Below are positions 10,545 to 20,335 of a stretch of 64,000 bases of DNA, in pieces. Origin of the DNA: Lumbricus rubellus (lineage: Eukaryota > Annelida > Clitellata > Crassiclitellata > Lumbricidae). Position 1 is the first letter of the stretch. Each line of letters starts with the position of its first letter. The translations under genes were made by a program, and so were the position numbers. Under the pieces are notes generated by a model. That model was not told where the DNA came from. It did no database searches and saw only the letters and a program-made list of their open reading frames with translations. The stretch spans positions 20,187,718 through 20,251,717 of the forward strand of contig OX243817.1 of assembly GCA_945859605.1 (NCBI GenBank), read 5' to 3'.

Positions 10545-11714
10545 TTAACAGAGGAGAGTACCGGTACCTGTCTTGCCTCGACCATAGGCAGAGGAGATCT
10601 TGGACTGGGCTTGCTCATCTTTCTTGAAAGACTGCCGTGTAGACGATGTGACGAGGACTGGACAGGTTTTCTTCCGCATCGAGGTTGGATCGCTGCTACC
10701 CTGCTTCGGTGTGTTTTCTTTCATTTTACGTTTCTGAATTTTTCCTTGACTCCAATCTGCATCCATTTCTTTTTCCATGTTCACCTGCATCTCATTTTCT
10801 AGTCTTTGCGAGAGAGGGAGATTTTCCGTTGGTTTCACAGGAGACTGTGGCAGTGGAGGGAAATCGTCCACCGACAATTCAGTTGGAAGGTCTGAAAGCG
10901 CAGCCTCCGACATTTCTAGTGGATATGCAGCATACATTTCTTCCGCGGAAGCTACTGGAGGAGCCACTGGAAGAGGAATTTCATCGTCGTCAACCGGAGC
11001 TTCATCAATATCTTCTTCTTCGTTGTCTCTCTTTGTGTCACGGAGGGAGGCGGTGACAGCGGCAAAACTGGGTTTAAGGCTATGACAGAGATATGATTCC
11101 TCATGACCAACCTTTCGACAAGCTTTGCAGTATGGCGCCTCGCATTGGAATTTCTTGTGGCCGCGTTCGTTGCACCTCAGGCAACGAGGAGGTCTTCCGG
11201 AGACGTTGATGAGGGCTTGACCCTTCAACCCATCGTATTCCCAGTTCATGCGATCCGGTATGACGTCCAACTTGTCGCACTCGGCCACGATGTTCCGGAC
11301 ATTGGTGTTACAGTTCGCGTCCTTGTCCTTCTCTGTGTAAGCGTTTATGACGGATGCGCCGACCTTCTCCAGCTGCTGGGTGATGACTGATGTCGGGACG
11401 TAGAATGGCACGTAGAAAACGCGCATACAGATCGTGCTGCGACGTATTCCTGAGATGCGCACAGGGTGGCCTTTTATTTCGAGATTCTCCTTTGCTACGA
11501 ATTTATTCTTTAAGTCGACTGATTTAAAGGTAATTTCCCATTGCAAATTTCTTTCTCTTTGGCCAATAGCCTCGACGGCAGAATTTCCAACGGTGTTTAT
11601 AACCAGGTTTACAACTTCAGGTCTTAGGTACGGCTTACCTTCCGGTGGAAGTGTGACGACGACTGTCTTTTCCATCCGTTCACGGTAGATGGCACTGGTG
11701 CTCGACGAATCCAT
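10545..11714 (-). CDS. LINE ORF1: zinc-knuckle RNA-binding protein
   Basis: A 389-residue protein directly upstream of ORF2 in the same element. Two knuckles lie in tandem near residues 180-215: CLRCNERGHKKFQC (C-x2-C-x4-H-x4-C) and CKACRKVGHEESYLC. The N-terminal half has an RRM-like pattern with hydrophobic strands (TVVVTLPPEG, VRISGIRRS, MRVFYVPFYV) but no certain RNP motif. The C-terminal third is acidic, then basic and probably disordered. In this LINE class ORF1 binds the element RNA to form the ribonucleoprotein; that role is inferred from the family. Confidence 0.88.
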   Translation of the reverse strand: MDSSSTSAIYRERMEKTVVVTLPPEGKPYLRPEVVNLVINTVGNSAVEAIGQRERNLQWEITFKSVDLKNKFVAKENLEIKGHPVRISGIRRSTICMRVFYVPFYVPTSVITQQLEKVGASVINAYTEKDKDANCNTNVRNIVAECDKLDVIPDRMNWEYDGLKGQALINVSGRPPRCLRCNERGHKKFQCEAPYCKACRKVGHEESYLCHSLKPSFAAVTASLRDTKRDNEEEDIDEAPVDDDEIPLPVAPPVASAEEMYAAYPLEMSEAALSDLPTELSVDDFPPLPQSPVKPTENLPLSQRLENEMQVNMEKEMDADWSQGKIQKRKMKENTPKQGSSDPTSMRKKTCPVLVTSSTRQSFKKDEQAQSKISSAYGRGKTGTGTLLC

Positions 11715-11781
11715 ACTTGTTAAATCAACAACTTACGCTCGAGAAACAACGAAACTCACACGCGGTCGAATATTCCGATCG

Positions 11782-11796
11782 GATAAGAACAGATAC
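11782..11796 (-). repeat. Target-site duplication of U2 (upstream copy)
   Basis: GATAAGAACAGATAC on the plus strand, also present at 4603-4617 and at 13930-13944 in copy 2, and partly at 6361-6369. In the first and last cases it borders a LINE A-tail. It includes the last base-pairing positions of the branch-point-recognition region of U2. Confidence 0.9.
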
Positions 11797-11832
11797 TACA
11801 CTTTGATCTTAGCCAAAAGGCCGAGAAGCGAT
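11782..11832 (-). pseudogene. U2 snRNA gene, 5' portion (copy 1)
   Basis: On the minus strand this starts ATCGCTTCTCGGCCTTTTGG and runs through the branch-recognition GTAGTA (TACTAC at 11794-11799 on plus) to GTATCTGTTCTTATC. These are the first 51 nt of U2, the part that pairs with U6 and with the intron branch site. The gene then breaks into the LINE. Promoter elements should lie at 11870-11900, but I could not identify a proximal sequence element without a species consensus. Confidence 0.94.
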
Positions 11833-12171
11833 AACAATTTTCTCTCGAATTGTCATAGTCTTATACATACATACGTGAAAATCGAGGTAGTTAAAGACTT
11901 TCAAACTCTGCCGCTTTATAAAATTAAATGTCACTTATTTAATCATGTTGAAAGTGCTCAGTTGACCGAAAAATTGCAATAAATAAGTTTACCTTTGTTT
12001 CCTGCTTCTTTTGAATATCTTCGAAGCCGACTGGAGTGCAAGTATTGTTGAGGTTAGGCCAAAGGCCTACGTCTAGATGTGCTATACTCGCTAGAGTTTG
12101 ATCTGCGACCATTCGTGTCTTATAATGATAATGGTGCATTGATCCGTCAATGTAGGCCCTATCCCGAATAA
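11833..12171. other. Region upstream of U2, between repeat units
   Basis: Noncoding DNA between the U2 start and the beginning of unit copy 2. By position it should contain the snRNA promoter of the minus-strand U2 gene. No ORF, tRNA or terminal repeat is seen. Confidence 0.5.
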
Positions 12172-12514
12172 AACCTTAGGCTACCGATGCGCTGAGGAGG
12201 AGGAGGCTAACTTGCCGAAAAAGACGCATATGTAATATGGTGAAACACCGACAGTAGGAAATGCGCGCAAATCTAGTTTTGAACTTCGCTAAGAATGATA
12301 CGATTTGAAATACCGTAGCCAGGAGGTGTCGCCACCTGGTGATTATAACTTCGATTATAAAACAAGATCTACAAAATGGCCAGTTGTGACTTGGGACGAC
12401 TGTACGAAAGGAGGCTATCTGCACGGTTACCTTTGGCGCGATTTATGATGGCTTTCGTGCGAAAGAAACGACGACGATCTTAGAATGTGGACGACTTGGA
12501 GTTATTTTTGCGAC

Positions 12515-12524
12515 TTTAAATAGG
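12515..12524 (+). promoter_or_regulatory. 5S upstream TATA-like element
   Basis: TTTAAATAGG at -30 of the third 5S gene; same word and spacing as the other copies. Confidence 0.65.
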
Positions 12525-12544
12525 TATGTTTTCTCGTGTCTAAT

Positions 12545-12663
12545 GTCTACGGCCATATCACGTTGAAAACACCGGTTCTCGTCCGATCACCGAAGTTAAG
12601 CAACGTCGAGCCCGGTTAGTACCTGGATGGGTGACCGCCTGGGAATACCGGGTGCTGTAGACT
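12545..12663 (+). rRNA. 5S ribosomal RNA gene 3
   Basis: The 119 nt sequence looks identical to the other copies, with intact internal promoter boxes, pairing termini and T-run. Confidence 0.96.
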
Positions 12664-13089
12664 TTTGTCTTTTCCATTTAAGGTGTTTTAGTTTCGGAAC
12701 TGTGCAGAATAATTTCCCGCTGCTGTCGACTTCTTTTTGCGATCTGTGCAGGTTCCCTTTCTTTTACGGTATCTTGGCTATTTCCGGAGTCGTCGCCGTC
12801 CGTCTGCACTTTGGAATCGTCGTCCGAGAAGTAGGCCTTCTCTCCGAAGCTGTAACAGGCACGTGCATTCGTCGCTTCTAGGAATTCGATGTCGCAGGGG
12901 AAGAAACCCCATAATTTTGCGTGTAGAAGTTGCAGTAAGCCTATCTCATGTAGAAGCTTTAAGAGCCGACGTGGCTGGTGTCTTTAATTGGACAATCAAG
13001 CTGGCTCAATTTAGTTTAAGAGATTTTTTATTTCTCGCATGTGCTGGAGCACCCCTTCAAGTTAACGAGGACGATTTGAGATTTGCGAC

Positions 13090-13099
13090 TTTAAATAGG
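13090..13099 (+). promoter_or_regulatory. 5S upstream TATA-like element
   Basis: TTTAAATAGG at -30 of the fourth 5S gene. Confidence 0.65.
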
Positions 13100-13119
13100 T
13101 CTGCTTTCTCGTGTCTAAT

Positions 13120-13238
13120 GTCTACGGCCATATCACGTTGAAAACACCGGTTCTCGTCCGATCACCGAAGTTAAGCAACGTCGAGCCCGGTTAGTACCTG
13201 GATGGGTGACCGCCTGGGAATACCGGGTGCTGTAGACT
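13120..13238 (+). rRNA. 5S ribosomal RNA gene 4
   Basis: 119 nt, intact ends and internal control region, followed by TTTT. Its short downstream flank matches that of gene 2. Confidence 0.96.
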
Positions 13239-13321
13239 TTTGTCTTTTCCATTTAAGGTGATTTAGCTTCGGAACTGTACAGAATATGTTTTTCGACATC
13301 ATTTTCTATTTCCGTGGCCGT

Positions 13322-13322
<1 letters not shown>

Positions 13323-13360
<38 letters not shown>
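13323..13360. repeat. (TA)n microsatellite (empty site)
   Basis: Uninterrupted TA tract leading straight into TTTCTACCATTTTGAATG. It represents the allele without the C-rich repeat insertion seen at 1197-4032. Confidence 0.9.
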
Positions 13361-13361
<1 letters not shown>

Positions 13362-13790
13362 CTACCATTTTGAATGTCGATGCGAGAAGGCTTTCTCTCT
13401 CAAATTCTAATCTTAGGCCTACGTGCCTTCGTCGCTTGCAAAGATCACGTTTGCGTGTAGAAGTTTCGGCACATGGCGCATTTTATGGGGAAAACTTGAA
13501 GACTAGGCATATCCGTTCCCATTTCTGGGCAGTCAAGTAACTGCCTTCTAGTGACTGAACACTGCGACAGCTTTCTGCCTATAGGTATTAAGTAATCGGC
13601 GTGAATGCGAACATTTACACAGGGCTGTCATACGTATGGCCCACTTGTGTAGGCTTATAGATTGCATCACTGTACAAGTGTAGGCATGCCTACCATATTT
13701 TTGTAGAAAAATATGTTGACCCTGTTATTGACGAGACCTGCGAAATACGATTTATTTTAACTTTGTAAGTTGTTTTCTCCCCAAATTGGG
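13361..13790. other. Spacer between 5S and U2, copy 2
   Basis: Noncoding spacer homologous to 4033-4463. No gene is seen. Confidence 0.7.
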
Positions 13791-13944
13791 AAGTGGGAAG
13801 ATCCCGGAAGTACTGCAATACCGGGCCAACCCGTGGAGAAGCCGGAGCAAGCCCCTGCATCTTCTCCAATGTCCAAAAATCAGTTTAATATCGATGTCCC
13901 CGGATAGGAGACGTATCAGATATTAAGCTGATAAGAACAGATAC
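13791..13944 (-). pseudogene. U2 snRNA gene, 3' portion (copy 2)
   Basis: Same as 4464-4617, with the Sm site and terminal hairpin intact, but with a small change near the 3' end (GGGAAGATCCCGG against GGGCCGATCCCGG). At GTATCTGTTC it is joined to a LINE A-tail at exactly the same base as in copy 1. The 5' U2 segment of this copy is not found in the window, so this copy was rearranged after insertion. Confidence 0.9.
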
Positions 13945-14041
13945 TTTTTTCTTTTAATAATGTACAAAAAATTTACAAGCAATTTACACGATTGCATTCT
14001 CGTGCATTATCAGTGCAAAACAACATGAGCACTGAAACGAT

Positions 14042-14540
14042 TCACTCATCATCATCATCATCATTCGCCATATGCTCGTAGGTTTCCAATGTCAACTTCG
14101 TCTTCTTCTTCCAATAATCTGTCCTGCGCCAGGTGGAACAGCTTTTGTAGTGAGTTATCGCACCAGTCCTCTATGTCCTCCTTCCATTCCCGATGCGGTC
14201 TGGCTCTCTTATTAGTTCCGTCCATTATTCCGAAAACAAGAGTCTTAAGTTGTGCTGGTCTTAAACTGGTTTTGGTTCTTTCGGTAGACCTAGATGATTT
14301 CTCGTCCCAGCCCCGATTGCTCGGCTGGGGACGCGGACCTTGTTCACCCGGGTGACGTCCGTGCCGGTATGGTATGGATTGCTTTGTTGACATTGGATTT
14401 CAGACAGTGGTGTTTTTACGACCCGGGAGATGCCTATTCTCCTCAGGTCAACCCTCCTCCTTTATCCGGGCTTGGGACCGGCGCGAAGAGTTCCCCTTTG
14501 TGGCGGAGTTTTTCCCCTTCGAGGCGGAGTTCGTCACTAC
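14042..14540 (-). mobile_element. Inserted LINE 3' tail with (GAT)n end
   Basis: It interrupts the 3'UTR of the decayed U2-type LINE (compare GAAACGATT then CGAATTT with the uninterrupted sequence near 4710). It contains a 110-residue minus-strand frame (14061-14393) with KTLVFGIMDGTNKRARPHREW followed by a tryptophan/aspartate-rich tail. The frame ends just before a (GAT)n repeat, as at the 3' end of several non-LTR families. The family was not identified. Confidence 0.6.
14061..14393 (-). pseudogene. LINE C-terminal tail fragment
   Basis: The C-terminal end of a reverse-transcriptase polyprotein. The basic-aromatic motif GIMDGTNKRARPHREWKEDI is a recurrent tail found after the RT domain of many animal non-LTR elements. 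No RT catalytic motif is present. The upstream part reads as a 5' truncation, so the ATG is incidental. The stop is followed immediately by GATGATGATGATGATGAG. Confidence 0.6.
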
Positions 14541-15178
14541 GAATTTAAAATGTTCAAATTGAGATTTTCGATACAGTGTCTTGTTAATATAGTGCATTAG
14601 ATAGCACTGCAGAGATTAGCCCGAATGTCATATTAGCACTCTCATTTTCTAGGACCTACACAGCAAATATGCACTTAAGCAATGCACATGTGTATAAATA
14701 GGCTACAGATTGAGATTATTATGGTCAAAATATTGTAAGATCACATGAAGATCTTTACAGATACAGTACAATAGATATGCACTGCATAAATGAAATTCTC
14801 GTAGGAGTGCCTAAGATACAATTTGCAATGTCATTGTTAAGCATGCCATTCACTTTTCATGCACTGAAATAATGTATTAGGCCTACTGATAGGCAGATTT
14901 ACAATATCTTTTGTTAAATATTTAGTCAGACTAGGACATTGATCTACTTCTTGTCTGCACTGTATGTATTCCAATATTGGGGTAGGCCTACTGCCTGAAC
15001 ACACTCACTCAATAAGCATAAACTGTCATGTAAAACAATTCTACAAAGAACTAACTTAGGATCTCTTTGGCAGGTACTCTAAAGGGACCTTATAGCTTTA
15101 TTTACACAGACATATTTATTATAACACGGTCACCATCTACTTTTGCAAGAAGAGGTGGATTTCCTCTGCACCAGATAT

Positions 15179-15249
15179 CAGTGGTGTAGTGGGGGGGACG
15201 CGGGGGAACGCCGTTCCCCCACTTTTTTCCATGGATAATGGAATATTAA

Positions 15250-15281
<32 letters not shown>

Positions 15282-15336
15282 ATATTATTATTATAAAGAG
15301 CGTTCCCCCACTTCATTTTTTAGGACTACACTACTG
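15179..15336. mobile_element. hAT-type MITE 1
   Basis: Ends are CAGTGGTGTAG and its near-perfect inverse CTACACTACTG. The element is flanked by an 8 bp duplication CCAGATAT (15171-15178 and 15337-15344), and the intact LINE at about 7146 shows the single-copy target CCAGATAT. The 8 bp TSD and CAGTG ends are diagnostic of hAT. The interior holds a (TAC/TAT)n microsatellite. It has no coding capacity. Confidence 0.92.
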
Positions 15337-15667
15337 CCAGATATTCACAAAAGTCACTCTATCTAATCTCACAAAGCCTGTTTGTATGCGGGTTTTGACG
15401 GAACTGACAAACAACCGGAGATTATCTAGACTGAGTTGTTTCTTTTTGTCATATTTGACTCGATTTCTTTGTGTCCATATGGCTAGTTTTGCTTCATCAC
15501 TCAGCACATGTAGGGATGTTTGATCCAGATCAGTTAAATCTGATGTCTGTTGAAAAAGAACAAAATTCCGATCTATTCGAATAGCTTTGTAAGAGATGTC
15601 TGACACCATCGCTTCCACCCAACGCCACAGGAGACGAACTTCTCTACATGACAGGAAGCGACGAGTT

Positions 15668-16153
15668 CAGCGTTGCCACTCCTTGGGTTTTTTCACAAGA
15701 TCTTGGGTTTTTTGATCCGAACTTGGGAAATGGGGTTTTTTTGCGAGGAACTTGGGTTTTTTTCTTGGGTTTTTTTTCGGCGCAAAAAATCTTGGTTTTT
15801 TTTTTGAACTTGGGAAATGGGGTTTTTTTCGTAAAAAACTTGGGTTTTTCGGGCAAATCTTGGGTTTTTTGCTTGCGAACCGGAAATTTTTCGACATTTC
15901 CTGAAGATTTGGGCAAAATGACTAAAAAAAAAAAAAAAAAAAAAGGTCATCAAATTTTTTGGACGGTAAAATGGAATTTTTTTGAGGAAATTTCGGAAAT
16001 TTTTTTGTCGGACGACTAAAAAAAAAAAAAGGTCGTCAGAAATTTTTTGGACGAAAATTTGGAACATTTTTTAAGATTTGGGCAACTTGGGTTTTCTTGG
16101 GATTTTTCGACCGACCAACTTGGGTTTTTTTATTTTTCAGAGTGGCAACGCTG
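15668..16153. mobile_element. hAT-type MITE 2
   Basis: Terminal inverted repeats CAGCGTTGCCACTC / GAGTGGCAACGCTG, flanked by the 8 bp duplication GACGAGTT (15660-15667 and 16154-16161). The interior is built from the degenerate word CTTGGGTTTTTT and poly(A) tracts next to GGTCGTC. Open frames over it are low-complexity artefacts. Confidence 0.93.
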
Positions 16154-16355
16154 GACGAGTTAACGTCACTGGCTGGTCAGAGAACGGGCAGCGATTGCGG
16201 TGGATGATAGTCGTTGACAGGAAGAACTCCATGAGCAATTTTCCAGTTGAGTTCTCTTACTTTAGGGGACACAACACGGTTAGTCACAGCTTTCCACGTG
16301 TGTGTACAGTTCTCAAGAACGGCGTGTTTTTCGCATGGTAGTCCTTCAGTGGTTG

Positions 16356-16703
16356 AGGGTGAGGCCGATGACGTATGAAGTGGGACAACTCGTCTGGTTC
16401 TATTATCCGAGACATCGTCAGGGCATGCAAAAGAAGTGGTCGTTTTGGTATCAAGGGCCATTCCTAGTAGAAAAACGACTTGTGCCAGTGTTATATAAAA
16501 TAAGGAAAACACCCAGAAGCCAGGCACGGATTGAATATGTGGACAAGCTGAAGCCATATTTTGGGTCGTGCGATGGTAATCAAGATGCCAGCCAGCCAGG
16601 AATTTCTACTGAGATATTGGAGGAACAGAGGCCTGCAGATGTGCATGAAGGTATAAGTAGGCCAAGACGAAATGTGAAGATGCCTCAAAGATATCTTCAG
16701 TAA
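16356..16703 (+). pseudogene. Ty3/gypsy pol C-terminal end
   Basis: The end of a gypsy integrase. The segment YEVGQLVWFYYPRHRQGMQ is the GPY/F-like C-terminal domain, with KKW..WYQGPF and VEYVDKLKPYF-like spacing (IEYVDKLKPYFG). It ends with RPRRNVKMPQRYL and a stop. Catalytic residues are absent because the fragment starts mid-protein at the junction with the decayed LINE. It is distinct from the gypsy element at 18988-40784. Confidence 0.85.
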
Positions 16704-18880
16704 TGTAGGAAAAGATTGTATTAAGTAAAGATGTTAGAAGTTGCTGTGTTCTAATCGTGTAGCAGTTAGTAGCAATTAGAAATGGTTGTGGCAATGAACT
16801 ATGGAGAAGCGTGCATAAATCGTATGGAAATTAATATCTATTACAGGCTGACCTAAATTTGGGAAAAGTAGGTCAAATGACTGTCGAGGATAGTCATAGC
16901 TTTATGCTGGATTAGATGCATGGATGATGGGTTATGAATGTAAACCCAACAGAAGTATAAAAATTATGATCTCCACAGAGATATTAAGGATTATCTTGGT
17001 GAGGTACTATAAAAGTGAAGTGTGGAATAAGTGAATTATTAGAACTGTGATAGGCTCTTTATGTGAACCTATAACGGTTATTATTTAACTGTATTGTATT
17101 AACTGACTGTAAGTCCAACTCCGAATACAGAGTTGGCTAAGTGGGGAAACTTAACTACCTAGTTGTTAAACTAGCTCACAGGATAATTATGTTATTGCAG
17201 CGTACGAGAAGTTATGTTAGGCTTGCCTAGTTAGAATGACAAGTCCGGTTGATTTAAATGATATTATAAAACAGCACACAAACTAATTATAACATTTCAG
17301 AGTTCGCTAGCTTTCGTTACAAGAAATAACCCTGAATGTCACACTCTTAAATAACTAATTCCATTCTAAATATTTAATACTAAAAGTTATATTATATGTT
17401 AACTATCTCACCAGAATACGACTTACCCCAGAATCGACCCCGAAACCTTTATTGCCCAAATTTAGTTCTCCCTCTAAAAAAAAATCCGAAACAAGCCCCG
17501 ATTGATTTCTCAACACAACTATTTACTACCCTCAACTCCTATGCAGTAAAGCAACGCAGCCAATCAGTGACCTGCTGGGATAAGTAACCAGCTGTCAGTC
17601 CGCCTTGAACAGCCTGGAAGCGCTTTACCGAGAAACGATTTAAACCTCTGGTTATTAACATAAACACACCTCCTCATGCTATCTAGTACACGAATGATTA
17701 TACCTTGCTAAACATTACAATTATTGTTGAATTTTGTCCATTTATATAATTTATATAATTTAGCCCGGTGACATGTCTCCCTTGCCCCCGAGACAAAAAA
17801 CTCCCGATTTTTCACTCTAGAGCCAAAATATAACATTTTCTATAAAACCTTAATACTTCTGGTGAAACACTTAACATCCATAATCAATCTCAAAACTAAA
17901 CATACGTAAAGACCTGAAAAACAAAACAAACCAAAAACACACACAAAATAAAGCAAGCTAAGAAAAACACGATTTAGATCAATAATAGAATAAAATGAAT
18001 GTTCATGATATAAGTTTAAATATAGACAAAGAACGCTTTGAATAAAAAGTTCTCGCATATTTCGCAATAGACTAATTAAGATAATAGAACGAGTCTGCTA
18101 GATAATGACTTTCAATAAAGATATAAAATAAGCCACGATGCAAAACTAAATAAATTAATGTTCATAAAAGCAAATATATGTTGAATTATATAATTGTTTT
18201 AAAACTGGTCATATAAATTAAAATAAAACTGAATAAAAACATTTTAAATAGCAACTATAATATGAGAAGCAACAGAGTTTTTCTTTATTTCGGTGACTCT
18301 TAATTACACACTCGCACTAATGATAGGCTATTTGATATTATATATGTGTGGGATAACTGCGCAGAGTTATCTGGGAGCGAATAATGACTGCAGAGAAGTA
18401 TCTTTTATTCGTCTCCGATTGGTACATCAGGAGCAGCTTGACAAGCTCGTCCCGATTGAGTCACATAGTTGCCTCGGCCAGCTTGCGCAAAAAATAAAAA
18501 ACATTCATAATCATTAGTAAGAACATAATTATTTCAGTTTAAGAAGTTGAACATAAGATATTGCAAAGGAATTTGGGATGACTAAAATATATAGAGTTGG
18601 TATGCTTGAGTGTCATAGTCAAATTCCCCCAATTTATTTGTATCCTGGGACGAAGCCAACCATTCGCTGTTATGTCTGAGTCTATAGTCGACCCCGAAAC
18701 AATATAATCCGACGGACAACCAGAAACAGTCTGGAGAGTTATAAACATGCAACTACTCTTACATTTTATTTCTAAACACATATCAAAATCTGGACTTGAT
18801 TCAAAATATTTAGTATGACACTTGCACAACTGCTTAATGATAAAGATGAGTAAAATAATGAGAACAACATTATCCAAAAT
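16704..18880. other. AT-rich noncoding stretch
   Basis: This follows the gypsy pol end and may include its 3' LTR, but no direct repeat was found to confirm LTR limits. A short minus-strand frame at 18539-18877 starts with a hydrophobic segment (VVLIILLIFII) and has several cysteines. It resembles nothing I recognise and may be chance. Nothing else is supportable. Confidence 0.4.
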
Positions 18881-18987
18881 AATCAGCTGATAACGGAGGA
18901 ATATACAATAATGGAGGTGCAGTAGTAGGGGGTGAAAGTGTAGCTATAAGATAAGGAGGAATTGTTCCAGCCTGGGCAACTGATGTT

Positions 18988-19740
18988 TTGCCCACTACTA
19001 GTGCAGCACTGGTAATGCGTAAACGGTACGCTATCCAAAACACAAAAACAGTATTAAAAACTGCTAATCCAGAGGTCTCAACAGAAGGGGATAGTGCAGG
19101 CAACTTGGAAATTTTGAAAGCGTTAGCCGATGTGAAACTCGAACTTTCTAGGATGCAAACCACTTCAGTAACGCCGTTAAAGAAAGATCGGCACGTTTCC
19201 TTTGAATTACCGACGGAAACGGTCCTGCATAAAGCACCCGAAGCTAATTATGCTCCGGTAATAAATCAAGCTCGGGAACAGCCTAACTGTTATACACCAA
19301 CTGGTCCTTATTTTCCTCCAGGAAATTCGGTGCCGTATCAGCACGCGCCACCATTTCCGGCCATTCCGGGAAGCCCTCCTGGCTTTCCCACACCAGTTGG
19401 TTATCCATCTCAACAACAGCGGCCTGGGAATTTTAATGGTTACCGTTCCCAACGGAGGGGTAATCACTCCGAGATCGGGTCGTACCGTCCAGCACTTGGT
19501 GGGTCTTATAACACGCCATATGTTGGAAATAAATCTTCGTTTACTACCAGGTTTAATGGTCGGTTACCAATTCCACAGGTTAATGATACCTTCAATGAAC
19601 GAGGACCATGCAGTAATTGTGGAGCTTTTCATGCCTATGGCAATTGTCAGGCGTTTGGAGTTACTTGTGGCTTTTGTTCGAAGCTGCATCACATCACTCG
19701 CTGCTGCAGGTCCCGACTTAATCATCACGCAGCACAATAG
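18988..19740 (+). pseudogene. gypsy gag with paired zinc knuckle
   Basis: This 250-residue frame has a proline/glycine-rich middle. Its C terminus has the pattern CSNCGAFHAYGNC..FGVTCGFCSKLHHITRC, the double knuckle typical of Ty3/gypsy Gag in invertebrates, which packages element RNA. A normal Gag has more sequence before the first ATG, so the N terminus appears lost or lies in another frame. The protease follows in a different frame 16 nt downstream. Confidence 0.82.
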
Positions 19741-19755
19741 GACAACACGTCTGCT

Positions 19756-20335
19756 ATGCTGTTTCAGCATAGCAGACATACTTCGAGACCCAATTTGGAA
19801 AAGACTAGGCAGTTTTCTCAGAAGCACCGGGGCGTCCAGTCTGTTAAACCAGAGACCACTTCACATGATCAATCACACAGTCGTTTGCAGCCAACAACAC
19901 AACTTAATGTTACTGATAGAAGATCGTCTAACTTGCCGAAAATTTCTGGAGCGTCTTTTGTTAGACATAAATTCAATTCGGACAATGAAATATCAATTCA
20001 TGTTTTTGGGGTGCATAAATTCTGTCTGGTCGACACTGGTGCTTCCAGGTCTTGCTGTAGCTTGGAAGCTTTTAGAAGTTTGCCAAAGCATAAGCAATTT
20101 CTGGAGCCAATAAGTGAAGTCAAGCTTTGTGGGGCAAATAAGGAAAATCTAGATATTCTCGGCCTAGTCAATTTGGAATTAAATCTAAATGGTCTTGCTG
20201 TGTTCTATCCTTTTATCGTCATAAAACATTAATTCAATCGTTTGTCATGGGTTTTGATATGTTAAATGAAATGAGAGCAAAAATCGATTACGGTACTCAG
20301 TCTGTCAGTTTTTATGATGGTTTAGTCTCAGTATA
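19756..20335 (+). pseudogene. gypsy aspartic protease
   Basis: Contains LVDTGASRSCC, the catalytic DTGA of retropepsin-type proteases, near 20030. A GLVNLELNLNG-like strand follows, and then, after a frame break, GFDMLNEMRAKIDYG, the usual second half (a DML motif). The sequence stops being gypsy-like at 20354, where the TIR element begins. Confidence 0.82.

Larger units (their letters stand above)
6370..11781 (-). mobile_element. Full-length U2-inserted LINE (Tx1-like, two ORFs)
   Basis: A 5.4 kb non-LTR retrotransposon on the minus strand with a short 5'UTR, ORF1, ORF2, a 0.7 kb 3'UTR and an A-tail. It is bounded by duplicated U2 sequence GATAAGAACAGATAC (plus strand) at 11782-11796 and 4603-4617, with a partial copy at 6361-6369. 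The two-ORF layout, AP-type endonuclease and multicopy-RNA-gene target fit the Tx1 clade, in which U2-targeting families (Keshi, from memory) have been described. Both ORFs are open, so the copy may be recent and possibly active. Confidence 0.88.
12172..13322 (+). repeat. 5S-U2 repeat unit, copy 2 (5S-bearing part)
   Basis: Nearly identical to 1-1156, with the same 575 bp spacing of two 5S genes and the same spacer. The two copies differ at scattered bases, for example GGTATGTT here against GGTCTGGT upstream of the first 5S gene. Confidence 0.88.
15102..16355 (-). pseudogene. LINE ORF2 C-terminal fragment, interrupted twice
   Basis: It matches the C-terminal end of the intact ORF2, with the words AIRIDRNFVLFQQT, KLAIWTQRNRVKYDKKK and TRIQTGFVRLDRVTF around 15345-15600. 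Sequence homologous to the Cys-His knuckle and HGVLPVNDY follows at 16162-16300. The coding sequence is broken by MITEs at 15179-15336 and 15668-16153. It is a dead copy. Confidence 0.82.
13945..16360 (-). mobile_element. U2-inserted LINE, decayed 5'-truncated copy
   Basis: On the minus strand, 3'UTR and ORF2 C-terminal sequence homologous to 6370-7660, ending in an A-tail at the U2 site. It is interrupted by a foreign LINE tail (14042-14540) and two hAT-type MITEs (15179-15336, 15668-16153). At about 16360 homology stops and gypsy sequence begins. Confidence 0.82.

Noticed and set aside
15644..16067. Lys/Phe-rich open frames on both strands
   Set aside because: They are low-complexity translation of the TTGGGTTTTTT interior of a hAT MITE.
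18539..18877. Minus-strand small secreted or membrane protein candidate
   Set aside because: It has a hydrophobic start and cysteines, but no recognisable domain, no supporting context and short length; chance is likely.
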